Source: JANMDU01 sp043755865 (GTDB taxonomy: Bacteria > Pseudomonadota > Gammaproteobacteria > Burkholderiales > Burkholderiaceae_C). Taken from it: 15,361 bases of DNA. This document shows positions 5,830 through 14,023 of this stretch, one piece after another. The translations under genes and the position numbers were made by a program. The stretch is taken from assembly GCA_043755865.1 (NCBI GenBank), contig JAYUSD010000212.1, forward strand, positions 1 through 15,361, read 5' to 3'. Under the pieces are notes generated by a model. The model saw nothing but the letters and a program-made list of their open reading frames with translations. It was not told the DNA's origin and did not search any database. Each line of letters starts with the position of its first letter. Positions within the stretch are counted from its first letter, which is position 1.

Positions 5830-6963
5830 TTACCTTAGTGCCGCTTTGACTTCCGCGCCCAGCTCGATCACGCTCATGGCGTAGTAGCTGCTCCAGTTGT
5901 AGCGGGTGATGACGTAGAAGTTTTGCGTGCCGGCGACGTATTGTTGGGCGTTGTTGGGCGATAGCGCGGGATCGCCGTTTTGGAGTTCGATGAGGGCGAG
6001 CGGGCCGGCGTGGGCTTGCGCTGCGCTGCCTAGGACGGCGCCTTTGGCTTGGAAGCTCTCGGGGCTGAAGGTGGGGAGGATGTCGGGGGCCATCAATGCG
6101 TCTTTATCGAGGCGCGCGGCATCGAAGCTTACGGGGTAATGCGTGGGCTGGCCGGTGATCCAGCCGAAGCCTTTGAAGTAGTTGGCTACTGAGCCTATTG
6201 CGTCAATCGGGCTGCCAAACAAATCGACCTTGCCATCGCCATCGAAATCAATCGCGTATTTCACCCAACTGCTGGGCATGAATTGGCCTAGGCCCATTGC
6301 TCCGGCGTAGCTGCCGCGCCATTGCAGGGGGTCGACATTGCTGCGATTCGTGAGCGAGAGAAATTGCTCGAGCTCATCGCGGAAGAAGGGGCTGCGATCT
6401 CGCTTAGGAGTTTTGGGGAAATCAAAAGCCAGCGTGGCCAGTGCATCCATCACGCGGTATGTGCCCATATCTCGGCCATAGATCGTCTCGACGCCGATGA
6501 TGCCGACAATGATCTCAGCGGGCACGCCGAATTCAGCCTCGGCTTTTTCCAAAGCCGCTGCATTCTCTCGCCAGAATTTCACACCCGCTGCAATGCGCAC
6601 CGGATCGATAAACCTGCTGCGATAGACGCGCCAATTCTTCCAAACCACACCTGAGCTGCTGGGCTGCATGGGCCGCATGAGGCGCTGCACGGTGGGGATG
6701 AAGCGCGCTTGGCCAATCGCTTGGCGCACCCATTCTTTGTCAAGATTTCTACGTTCGGCAACGTCATCAGCAAAGCGCATGGCTTCTTCGCGGCTGGCGT
6801 AGAGATCGCTTTGCGTTGCGATGACAGGTTGTTTTTTTACTGCGTTTATAGAGCTATTTTGGGCACTAGCCGGCATAGAACCTGCGTAGAGTGCTATAAA
6901 AAAAGTAGCGTATACCACTGCGTTAGTGGCGCACGAGGGCAGGCGTGGGGCAATCGGAATCAT
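5830..6963 (-). CDS. mltB: MltB-like lytic murein transglycosylase (GH103)
   Basis: 377 residues. It should cleave the MurNAc-GlcNAc bond of peptidoglycan, leaving a 1,6-anhydro end, in the periplasm. The catalytic Glu is Glu159 in IIGVETIYGR. SYAGAMGLGQFMPSSW and DFDGDGKVDLFGSPIDAIGS are typical of the MltB family. The N-terminus reads as a signal peptide with a hydrophobic part at about 15-28 and SMPASA before Gln35, a good signal peptidase I site; there is no lipobox Cys, so this is a soluble rather than lipoprotein form. The ATG overlaps the TGA of the upstream transglutaminase gene by one base (TGATG), implying coupled translation. Residues 18-34, most of the signal peptide, are encoded by a copy of the 47-base dispersed repeat. 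It is last in its operon. Confidence 0.92.
   Translation of the reverse strand: MIPIAPRLPSCATNAVVYATFFIALYAGSMPASAQNSSINAVKKQPVIATQSDLYASREEAMRFADDVAERRNLDKEWVRQAIGQARFIPTVQRLMRPMQPSSSGVVWKNWRVYRSRFIDPVRIAAGVKFWRENAAALEKAEAEFGVPAEIIVGIIGVETIYGRDMGTYRVMDALATLAFDFPKTPKRDRSPFFRDELEQFLSLTNRSNVDPLQWRGSYAGAMGLGQFMPSSWVKYAIDFDGDGKVDLFGSPIDAIGSVANYFKGFGWITGQPTHYPVSFDAARLDKDALMAPDILPTFSPESFQAKGAVLGSAAQAHAGPLALIELQNGDPALSPNNAQQYVAGTQNFYVITRYNWSSYYAMSVIELGAEVKAALR
6863..6910 (+). repeat. 47-base dispersed repeat, copy 3 (inside mltB signal peptide)
   Basis: On the plus strand: CACTAGCCGGCATAGAACC, then TGCGTAGAG, then GCTATAAAAAAAGTAGCG. The hairpin stem is weaker here than in the other copies. Read on the coding (minus) strand it gives ATFFIALYAGSMPASA, the core and cleavage region of the signal peptide. 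Confidence 0.68.
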
Positions 6964-9020
6964 CAGGTGACGGTGTGGTGCAAAGGTTTGAGGCGGGAGA
7001 ACGTGGCTTTGAGTGTAGCCAAGCTCTGCGCATGGCCTGCATGGCTGCTTGTGGTTTTAGCTTGCGGCCGGTAGCGCAGCGCATCGAATTGCAGCAGCCA
7101 ATCATGCAGGGGGCGAGCATCTTCGCCAAACTTGGCGAGCGCTTGGATTGCTAGGGTGCGCGGCGGTGTGCTCGCATCAGAGGCTAAGCCGGCTTTGGCC
7201 AGTCGTTTGCGGGCTTGCGAGAGTTGCCGCAACCAAGGGTCTTGGTGGTGGCGTTCCCAATAGGTAAAGGCTGCGCCGATCAAACCGACGGCTGAGATGA
7301 TGAGCGCCAGCACTTTACCTAAATCTTCCCAGCTGGGGCTTTGAAAACCAAGGCTTTTGAGCAGATCCAGCTGCTTGGCCTGCGAATAATTGAGCACCCA
7401 CTGATTCCAAGAGTTATTCACCGCCTCCCACGCTGCGCGAAGCTGCTGGGATAGGCCCGGTGGGATCACAACGCTAAAGACCGCACCGACTGCACCTTGC
7501 GGCGCGGCCAGCCGATTAAAACTGCCCACGCGCCCCGGAGAGACAGCGCCCGTTGGATCGACTCTCACCCAACCCACGCCCGGCTGCCACACCTCGGCCC
7601 AAGCGTGCGCATCGCTTTGGCGCACCGTCCAAAAGCCATCGAGCGCATTGACGTCGCCGCCTTGGTAGCCGGTGACGATACGCGCAGGCACATCTAAAGC
7701 ACGCATCAAGATCACAAAGCTGGAGGCAATGTGCTCGCAAAAGCCTTCCTTTTTATCAAACCAAAATTCATCGGCAGTGTGTTGGCCAAAGACACCGGGC
7801 TCCAGCGTGTAGGTGAAGCCGCCTTCTCGAAGCCTGCGCAACACTTCGGGCACCAAAACACTGGCATCGGCCTGCGCGAAACGGCTGTCGCGGCGAATGT
7901 CAAAAGCGAGTTGCATCGTGCGTGGGTTGAAACCTGCTGGCAGGTCAATGAAATCTTGAAGACCGATCACCAGCTTTTCAGGCCCGTGGGTAAAGCGCGT
8001 ACTGCTGCTGGCTGAGTAACGCAGCAGTTCACTGATCGGGCGATGGGTGAGCCATTGCAGTTCGTTGTTCATCGCCGCATCCCAGCCGGCAGCTTGGGGC
8101 GCAGCCGTGGCAGCTTCGAGCACAAAGAGCCAAGGCCGCTGCGTTGGCTCCATCGTGACCTCGTATTGCAGCACATCGCCACTGGTTTTCAAATTTGGTG
8201 GCACAGCAAATCTGCGTGAGATCTGAGAGGTGCTCGGACGCCATGTGCGGCCATCAAAACTGGTCAGTACCGGACCGCGGAAATACTGCTGACTTTGCGC
8301 TGGAATGCGCTGGCCTGCTTTCAGATTCCATTTGATTCGAAAAGCAATCGAATCGTCAAGCGCGAGTTTTGCAATCGAGCCCACTTCCATTTGCCCGGAC
8401 AATCCGCTGCGCCCGGCAAAAGCATCCCCCGGCGTGCCCCACAGCGGCGCAAGCCTTGGAAACAACACAAACAACAATGCCATGATGGGCGCGCCCAGCA
8501 GCACCATAAAACCAGCCGTTTTGAGCGACTCCACAAGCGGCGGCTGGCCCACCAAGCGATGCGCATTGACCAAGGCCGTGAGCAAGCCCATCAGCGCCAC
8601 CATCATGGCTGCGGCCACAAGCAGACTTTGCGAGAAAAAGAAATTCGTGAGCATCGTGAAAAAGCCCAGAAAGAAGACGACGAAGGCATCGCGCCGCGCC
8701 CGCAGTTCTAGCGTTTTTAAAGTCAACAGCACAACGATCAGTGTCACGCCAGCATCGCGCCCAAGCAGGGTGCGGTGAGTGAAAAGCGTGGCGCCGATGG
8801 TGACGATCAGCAAGCCGACGAGCCACCATTTTGAGGGCAGAGGCAAGCCAAGCCAAGCCAAGCGGCCTCGCCAAACCAACACAACAGCGGCAAGCACCGA
8901 GCACCACAGTGGCAGATGCTCGGTTTGCGGCACGACCACCCAAGCAATCACGCCCAATAAAAACAGCGTGTCGCGTGCATCGCGCGGCAGATGCTTGAGT
9001 CTGTCGATCACGCTTAGCAT
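6963..9020 (-). CDS. Transglutaminase-like membrane protein (TgpA-like, DUF3488)
   Basis: 685 residues. The N-terminal membrane block has several helices between about 17 and 190. A periplasmic transglutaminase-like domain has the full triad: Cys428 in EGFCEHIAS, His472 in SDAHAWAEVW, and Asp488 in RVDPTGAV. One more helix lies at about 566-588, with a cytoplasmic tail. TgpA of Pseudomonas aeruginosa is essential and periplasmic, and its substrate is unclear; crosslinking or peptidase activity is possible. The start at 9020 overlaps the end of the DUF58 gene by 7 bases, and the stop overlaps mltB by one base. The neighbouring lytic transglycosylase points to an envelope or peptidoglycan role. 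The family call is firm; the substrate is not. Confidence 0.92.
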   Translation of the reverse strand: MLSVIDRLKHLPRDARDTLFLLGVIAWVVVPQTEHLPLWCSVLAAVVLVWRGRLAWLGLPLPSKWWLVGLLIVTIGATLFTHRTLLGRDAGVTLIVVLLTLKTLELRARRDAFVVFFLGFFTMLTNFFFSQSLLVAAAMMVALMGLLTALVNAHRLVGQPPLVESLKTAGFMVLLGAPIMALLFVLFPRLAPLWGTPGDAFAGRSGLSGQMEVGSIAKLALDDSIAFRIKWNLKAGQRIPAQSQQYFRGPVLTSFDGRTWRPSTSQISRRFAVPPNLKTSGDVLQYEVTMEPTQRPWLFVLEAATAAPQAAGWDAAMNNELQWLTHRPISELLRYSASSSTRFTHGPEKLVIGLQDFIDLPAGFNPRTMQLAFDIRRDSRFAQADASVLVPEVLRRLREGGFTYTLEPGVFGQHTADEFWFDKKEGFCEHIASSFVILMRALDVPARIVTGYQGGDVNALDGFWTVRQSDAHAWAEVWQPGVGWVRVDPTGAVSPGRVGSFNRLAAPQGAVGAVFSVVIPPGLSQQLRAAWEAVNNSWNQWVLNYSQAKQLDLLKSLGFQSPSWEDLGKVLALIISAVGLIGAAFTYWERHHQDPWLRQLSQARKRLAKAGLASDASTPPRTLAIQALAKFGEDARPLHDWLLQFDALRYRPQAKTTSSHAGHAQSLATLKATFSRLKPLHHTVT

Positions 9021-10015
9021 AGGGCGAGAGCCTCAAGACAAGCGCGCTTGTGTGCTTCGCCCATCCCGGGCTTGATCTCGCGGCCGGACAAGCGCAGGCC
9101 GTAATCAGAGCCGAGCTTGTCTGCGGCCAGCACCCACGCCGTGAGCCGGCTGAGCTTGCCTTCATGATCTGTTAGGGCGCATCCAGCGTAATCAAGCCAA
9201 AGCTCATAGCGCTGCGCTTGTTCGGTATCTCGGCTGACCAGCTCATCCGATTTAGCGGCTTTTTTCCACACCACGAGCTTGAGTGGATCACCGCGCCGAT
9301 ACGCCCGCACGCCATCAAACTCCCCGTTTTGCTGAGCACGCGCCGCGCCTCCTCCACCCGAACGCGGCTCGCCCGGTGGCAGCGGCGGCGCGTGTGGCTC
9401 AGGTGCGGGATAGACCAACACTTGCGCCTTAGGCCGCCACACCGTCCACACGCGAAATGTGCCCAGTGGATAGCGCGTCTCAGCCTGAAGATTGGGCACG
9501 CGATGCAGGCCGCGCCGCTCTGCTTTGAACGCGACATTCACCACACTCATGCCTTGCGCTGGCACGTCGGCCCAAGCCCAATGCGGCGCATGCTCCGCAT
9601 CGAGCAAAGCCAGGCCAACACTGGGGCGCATGGTTTTTCGGGTGTGCGCTAGGCGCACTTCAACTTGCGCAATTGATCCGGCAAATATATGGTTGATTGT
9701 GCTACTAGCCGGCATAGAATCTGCCCGGCCTGCTATTAAATTCATAGTAATGCCGCGCAGATTGCCATGCGTCACATGCATGCCCACCACAGCTGCGCCC
9801 GCGAGCATGAAGGTCAGTAGATAGCCTAAATTAAGCTGGTAGTTGATTGATGCAACAAGCAGCACAAGCAAAGTGATAGCGAGCATCCAGCCAGCTCGTG
9901 TGGGCAAAATATAGACATTACGCTGCGTCAGCGTGAGCGTGTCGGTGAGAGGAAGGCGCGATTGCCACCAGCTCCAAAATCGTTTGCCGATACGTTTGAA
10001 TGGGGCGCTGATCAT
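9014..10015 (-). CDS. DUF58 (VWA-related) membrane protein
   Basis: 333 residues from the ATG at 10015; a GTG at 10024, directly after the moxR stop, would add three residues and cannot be excluded. There are two membrane helices at about 40-80, then a long soluble part with the DUF58 signature FDGVRAYRRGD (233-243) followed by WKKAAKSDELVSRD. In known systems MoxR ATPases and DUF58 or VWA proteins work together, the ATPase acting as a chaperone or remodeller; the precise role here is inferred. Residues 89-105, including AGRADSMPASS, come from a 47-base repeat copy and look like an insertion before FAGSIAQVEV, which aligns with the usual VFAG(E/G)xxxxxV segment. It overlaps the next gene by 7 bases. 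Confidence 0.9.
   Translation of the reverse strand: MISAPFKRIGKRFWSWWQSRLPLTDTLTLTQRNVYILPTRAGWMLAITLLVLLVASINYQLNLGYLLTFMLAGAAVVGMHVTHGNLRGITMNLIAGRADSMPASSTINHIFAGSIAQVEVRLAHTRKTMRPSVGLALLDAEHAPHWAWADVPAQGMSVVNVAFKAERRGLHRVPNLQAETRYPLGTFRVWTVWRPKAQVLVYPAPEPHAPPLPPGEPRSGGGGAARAQQNGEFDGVRAYRRGDPLKLVVWKKAAKSDELVSRDTEQAQRYELWLDYAGCALTDHEGKLSRLTAWVLAADKLGSDYGLRLSGREIKPGMGEAHKRACLEALALC
9701..9750 (+). repeat. 47-base dispersed repeat, copy 4 (inside DUF58 gene)
   Basis: GCTACTAGCCGGCATAGAA, then TCTGCCCGGCC, then TGCTATTAAATTCATAGTA. It shares the core and the hairpin position with the other copies. On the coding strand it is read in the same frame sense as in mltB: the peptide DSMPASS here corresponds to GSMPASA there, which supports a common origin. 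Confidence 0.7.
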
Positions 10016-10024
10016 GAACTGCAC

Positions 10025-10954
10025 TTAAGGCAGAGCAACAGCCGCCATCATCGCGCGCACTTGCTCGACTGCGCCGCGCCCCGCATCAGAGACGGGAATC
10101 AAGCGATGCGCAATGGTTTGCGGCAGGATCGCTTGCACATCGTCGGGGGCCACGTAATCTCGTCCTGAGAGCAAGGCCTGCGCTTTGGCTGCGCGCAGCA
10201 AAGCAATGCCGGCACGAGGCGATAAGCCCTGCAAAAACCATTGCCCACTGCGGGTGGTTGCAATCAGATCCTGCACATAATTAAGCAGCGGCTCAGAGAC
10301 TTGGATTTGTTGCACTGCCGCTTGCAACTGTTTTAACGCATCGGGCGTGAGCACAGCGGCAAGGCCGTCCACCACGCCCCGTCTGTCGGGGGCGCTGAGC
10401 AATTGCCGCTCTGCGGCGCGATCTGGATAGCCCAAGCTGATGCGCATCAAAAAGCGATCCAGCTGGCTTTCGGGCAGGGCATAGGTGCCAAGTTGGTCAT
10501 GCGGATTTTGCGTCGCGATCACGAAGAAGGGCTGCGGCAGCGCCCGTGTCTCGCCTTCTACCGTCACTTGCTTTTCTTCCATCGCCTCCAGCAAAGCGGA
10601 TTGCGTTTTCGGGCTGGCGCGGTTGATCTCGTCGGCCAGCAGCACTTGCGCGAAGATTGGGCCGGGGTGAAACACGAAGATCTCTTTGCCCCGCTCGTAG
10701 ATTGACACGCCCGTCAGGTCGCTGGGCATCATATCGGCGGTGAACTGTACGCGGGAGAATTTCAGGCCAAAGCTGCGCGACAGCGCATGCGCAAGCGTAG
10801 TTTTGCCAACACCTGGCACGTCTTCAATCAGCAAATGGCCGCCCGCAAGTAGGCAAGCCACGCAGTCACGCACTTGGGATTTTTTGCCCACAATGACCGT
10901 GTTAAGCTGCGTTAAAAGACGAGTAAGAAGATCGTTAGTTTTGTTGGAATCCAT
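10025..10954 (-). CDS. MoxR-family AAA+ ATPase
   Basis: 309 residues, the usual size. MoxR ATPases remodel or activate partner proteins, often VWA or DUF58 proteins encoded next to them. Visible motifs are Walker A DVPGVGKT (45-52), Walker B LLADE (Asp108, Glu109), the NRASPKTQSALLEAMEE segment, and the family-typical ATQNP (147-151) followed by GTYALPESQLDRFL. A C-terminal lid domain holds LLRAAKAQALLSGRDYVAPDDV. It is first of the four-gene minus-strand run, and its stop abuts the DUF58 gene. Its start is only 33 bases from the divergent hydrolase gene, so the two promoters must share a very short space or lie in coding DNA. Confidence 0.94.
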   Translation of the reverse strand: MDSNKTNDLLTRLLTQLNTVIVGKKSQVRDCVACLLAGGHLLIEDVPGVGKTTLAHALSRSFGLKFSRVQFTADMMPSDLTGVSIYERGKEIFVFHPGPIFAQVLLADEINRASPKTQSALLEAMEEKQVTVEGETRALPQPFFVIATQNPHDQLGTYALPESQLDRFLMRISLGYPDRAAERQLLSAPDRRGVVDGLAAVLTPDALKQLQAAVQQIQVSEPLLNYVQDLIATTRSGQWFLQGLSPRAGIALLRAAKAQALLSGRDYVAPDDVQAILPQTIAHRLIPVSDAGRGAVEQVRAMMAAVALP

Positions 10955-10987
10955 GTTGAAACGATACCTGAAATTTTGGTGACCCCG

Positions 10988-11938
10988 ATGAGCACGGGCT
11001 TTTATTCACACGCTGATTGTCGCCTGCACGAAATGGGCGAAGGCCATCCAGAATGCCCTGAGCGGCTGGATGCGATTGCCGATTATTTGCTGAGTTCGGG
11101 CTTGTTGGATGTGTTGGTGCAGCCAGACGTGCCGCAGGCCAGTCTGTCTGATCTTGAGCTTGCCCACAGCCGCATGCATGTGGCCTCGGTGCAGGGCCTG
11201 CGCGATCGCATTGAATCCGAAGAAATGGCGGGCGGCCCAAGCCATTTCTACATTGATCCCGATACGGCGATGAATGCCTACAGCTGGGATGCTGCTTTGC
11301 GTGCTGCAGGCGCGGCTGTAGCGGCTACCGATGCGGTGATTGACGGGCAACTGCGCAATGCATTTTGTGCCATCCGGCCGCCTGGCCACCATGCGATGCA
11401 TGACAAAGGCATGGGTTTTTGCATTTTCAACAACGTCGCCGTGGCTGCCAAGTATGCGCTGGAGCGGCGCGGCATCCAACGCGTGGCCGTGGTGGATTTT
11501 GATGTGCATCATGGCAACGGCACCGAGGATATTCTCGGCGCAGACGCGCGCTGCCTGATGGTGGGCATTTTTCAGCATCCGTTTTATCCGCACAGCGGTG
11601 AGCATCCCAAAGCGGCGAATATGTTCAATGTACCCTTGCCCGCCTACACGCGCGGTGCGGCGGTGCGAGAGGTGTTTGAGCAACTGCTTTTGCCTAAGCT
11701 TGACGATTTCAAACCGGAAATGATCTTCATCAGCGCGGGCTTTGATGCGCATCGTGATGATGAGCTTGGCCAAATGGGGCTGGTGGAAGGAGATTTCGCT
11801 TGGATGACGCAGCGCATTTGCGATGTTGCCGCGCGCCATTCGCAGGGGCGGATTGTGAGCTGCTTAGAAGGCGGCTACAACCTGGGGGCACTGGCTCGCA
11901 GCGTGCATGCGCATGTGCGAGTGTTGGCTGGGCTGTAA
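10988..11938 (+). CDS. Histone-deacetylase-like zinc hydrolase (class II HDAC family)
   Basis: 316 residues from the ATG at 10988; a TTG start at 10976 would add four residues and is less likely. The family removes acetyl groups from amines such as polyamines or lysines. Visible motifs are RPPGHHA (catalytic His134-His135), VDFDVHHGNGT (zinc ligands Asp172 and His174), SAGFDAH (zinc ligand Asp253), and EGGYNLG (Tyr297). The full active-site set is present, so the enzyme should be active; the natural substrate is unknown. It may belong with the bacterial HDAC-like amidohydrolases rather than acetoin utilisation. It is a single gene, divergent from moxR and convergent with the GGDEF gene. Confidence 0.93.
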   Translation: MSTGFYSHADCRLHEMGEGHPECPERLDAIADYLLSSGLLDVLVQPDVPQASLSDLELAHSRMHVASVQGLRDRIESEEMAGGPSHFYIDPDTAMNAYSWDAALRAAGAAVAATDAVIDGQLRNAFCAIRPPGHHAMHDKGMGFCIFNNVAVAAKYALERRGIQRVAVVDFDVHHGNGTEDILGADARCLMVGIFQHPFYPHSGEHPKAANMFNVPLPAYTRGAAVREVFEQLLLPKLDDFKPEMIFISAGFDAHRDDELGQMGLVEGDFAWMTQRICDVAARHSQGRIVSCLEGGYNLGALARSVHAHVRVLAGL

Positions 11939-11953
11939 AGTAGGCAAGATTTT

Positions 11954-12000
11954 GCTATTAATTAAATAGCATGCTATGCATGTTCTATGCCGGCAAGCAG
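11954..12000 (-). repeat. 47-base dispersed repeat, copy 5 (intergenic, inverted)
   Basis: Opposite in orientation to the other four. On the minus strand it reads GCTTGCCGGCATAGAACA, then TGCATAGCA, then the hairpin GCTATTTAATTAATAGC (6-bp stem). It fills the 78-base gap between two convergent genes, where a hairpin could help stop transcription of either; CTGTTTTT follows it on the plus strand. The terminator role is a guess. Confidence 0.68.
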
Positions 12001-12016
12001 CCTGTTTTTCACTATT

Positions 12017-14023
12017 CTAGCGCTTGAGGTTGATCGTGGGTAGCTCTTGCGTGGCTTCCAATGCATTGATTTTTTCTAGTAATTTTTTGGCATGCTCTGG
12101 ATCGCTTTGATCGAGCACAGGCGCTGTGCTGAGCGGGGTATTGATGAATTGCACTCGGCGTTGTGTGCCTTCACGCATTTGGTTGATGCGCGTTTTGAGC
12201 AATTCAAATGCACCATGCGCATCGGTTGGCATGTCGCTGGAAAGCCAGACCGCCAGATGCAAATCAAAGCCTTTGTTTTCGGGCAGAGCAGGCGAGGGGC
12301 GCATGCAAGTGGTGAGGATTTTGCTGGCCAGTGCAGTGAGCTGCTCTTGCGATACGGGCGCTTCCACCAAAAAGAGGAATTGATCGTCTCCAAAGCGCGC
12401 CACTGTGTCGATATCTCGCGCTAAGCGATTGAGCCGATTGCCCAAATGCGCGAAGATGCGGCCTCGTTCAATAATGCTCACATTCGCCATGAGCGGCTCA
12501 GCGCCCACCCAGCGCACGAGAATAGCGCCGCAAGCATGGCCTGCGCGCTTGCTGCGCAAAATGATTTGCGGCAGGCGAGCGCGGGCAATGCGCTCATTGA
12601 ACAAGCCGGTGGCTGCATCCGTGGTCTCTAGTGCATCTTCATTGTGTGTGAGGGCAGCGCGCTGGCGCTGATGGCCGATTAAGGTGGCATAAATCCCAAT
12701 CAAGCCTAAGCCAGCCGTCACGACGCCTGCCAGCAAAGCGATTTCCATGTGGGCAACCCAACCTTTGTTGTACGCCAGCCGTGCCAACACGGACAAGATC
12801 ACCGGCAACAGGCTGGCAACGATTGACCAAAGCCAGCGCTGCGAACGCCAAGCAATCCACGCGAGCGAGCCCAGCACAATCAGCACGCCGATGGCATAAG
12901 CGGCATTGAGTGGCTCGCGCGGGAAATCCGCAGGCATAGCCAAGATGCCTAAGCTGGCCATGCCGCAAAGCGCAATCAGGCTCCACAGCACATAAAAGAT
13001 GGGCTTAGACAAATCGCGCGCATAGCTGACGGACAATGCAAATCTCGTCAGTGCCGCCAAAGAAAGCAGCGGCATCACCCAGCCAGCTGTTTTGGCCAAA
13101 TACACCGAGCTTGGCCAAACACGCACCAACATATAGCCCGAGACGGTGAGTTGCGTGAGCAATACGGAAAAACTAACCAACGCCAACCAGCCGAAATGGC
13201 TGTTGCTGTTGATGCGCCAACTGATCAGGCAGATCAAGGTGAGCATCGTGAAGACGCCGATGATCAAGCCATTGAGCGTGCCGGCGAAGTTGGCACCGTT
13301 GCCAAAATCGGCGCTGTGGATGAGCTGAATGTTTTCCGTGATGGGTTTTGCATTTTGCAGGCGGATGAAAAACACCTGAGTTTGATCGCTGCGGGTGGAG
13401 ATTTCAAAGATCGGATCGCGAGCGCGCACCGGCCAGCTGCTGTTGGGCACGTCTGTGCCGGCAGACTGCTGCTGCCACTCTGCTGGATTGCCCGGCGTGC
13501 CTTGAAACAAAGTGGCTTTTTCCAGATTCAACCGAGGAATGCGCAGCATCCAGCTTTGCGGCCGGCTTTGCACGGGCAATTGCAAACGCAGCCAGATGTC
13601 TTGCAGCGCCGAAGTGGGCAGCACCATGCCTGGATGCCAAGCAGTAAATTGTGCAGCCAGTGGGCTTTGCAGCAGCTGCTGGGGCAGCGTCGCGTCGCGT
13701 CTGGGCAGCGTTAACACACCCATCGGCGCATCTAAGCTCAGCCGCTGACTGGCCTCAAACAAGCTTGGCAAACTCAATTGACCGGGAGGGGTTGCTGCAG
13801 GTGCAGGTGCAGGTGCAGGTGCAGGTGCAGGTGCAATGGCTGGCGCAGCAGCTGGTGCAGCGGATGAGGCGATATGGGCTGATTCAGTCGCGCTGGCTGT
13901 TTGAGTCAACGTGGCTTGTGCTGTGGCAAATGCAGGCCAGACAAGGCAGCAGAGCGCAGCGAGCTGCAAAGCACGTGTTTTGAGTGAAAAATGCAGTTTG
14001 AATAAACCGGCGAGGCGATGCAT
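12017..14023 (-). CDS. 7TMR-DISM sensor with degenerate GGDEF domain
   Basis: 668 residues in order: signal peptide (cleavage near ATA-QA, residues 35-36), an Ala/Pro-rich linker at about 55-78, a periplasmic DISM-type ligand-binding domain at about 85-240, seven membrane helices at about 250-450, and a cytoplasmic GGDEF-like domain at about 460-620. The family normally makes cyclic di-GMP. Here the signature at 545-549 is GDDQF instead of GGDEF, and the usual DIDxFKxxND segment is replaced by VRWVGAEPLMAN around residue 503-514. The enzyme is therefore probably not a normal cyclase and may be a sensor or binding form. No Shine-Dalgarno sequence is obvious before the ATG. It is a single gene with its own region upstream. 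Confidence 0.87.
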   Translation of the reverse strand: MHRLAGLFKLHFSLKTRALQLAALCCLVWPAFATAQATLTQTASATESAHIASSAAPAAAPAIAPAPAPAPAPAPAATPPGQLSLPSLFEASQRLSLDAPMGVLTLPRRDATLPQQLLQSPLAAQFTAWHPGMVLPTSALQDIWLRLQLPVQSRPQSWMLRIPRLNLEKATLFQGTPGNPAEWQQQSAGTDVPNSSWPVRARDPIFEISTRSDQTQVFFIRLQNAKPITENIQLIHSADFGNGANFAGTLNGLIIGVFTMLTLICLISWRINSNSHFGWLALVSFSVLLTQLTVSGYMLVRVWPSSVYLAKTAGWVMPLLSLAALTRFALSVSYARDLSKPIFYVLWSLIALCGMASLGILAMPADFPREPLNAAYAIGVLIVLGSLAWIAWRSQRWLWSIVASLLPVILSVLARLAYNKGWVAHMEIALLAGVVTAGLGLIGIYATLIGHQRQRAALTHNEDALETTDAATGLFNERIARARLPQIILRSKRAGHACGAILVRWVGAEPLMANVSIIERGRIFAHLGNRLNRLARDIDTVARFGDDQFLFLVEAPVSQEQLTALASKILTTCMRPSPALPENKGFDLHLAVWLSSDMPTDAHGAFELLKTRINQMREGTQRRVQFINTPLSTAPVLDQSDPEHAKKLLEKINALEATQELPTINLKR
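13797..13835 (+). repeat. Hexanucleotide tandem repeat (GCAGGT)6.5
   Basis: Six perfect copies of GCAGGT plus GCA, on the plus strand. In the GGDEF-like gene (minus strand) it encodes alternating Ala-Pro in the periplasmic linker before the DISM domain. Gain or loss of a unit changes the linker by two residues and keeps the frame. Confidence 0.9.

Noticed and set aside
3800..5840. Target-site duplication at the ends of the inverted-repeat island
   Set aside because: CGCTACT occurs near both outer ends (3845-3851 and 5819-5825), but on the right it lies some 10 bases outside the repeat, and on the left it belongs to the 47-base repeat hairpin. Not convincing.
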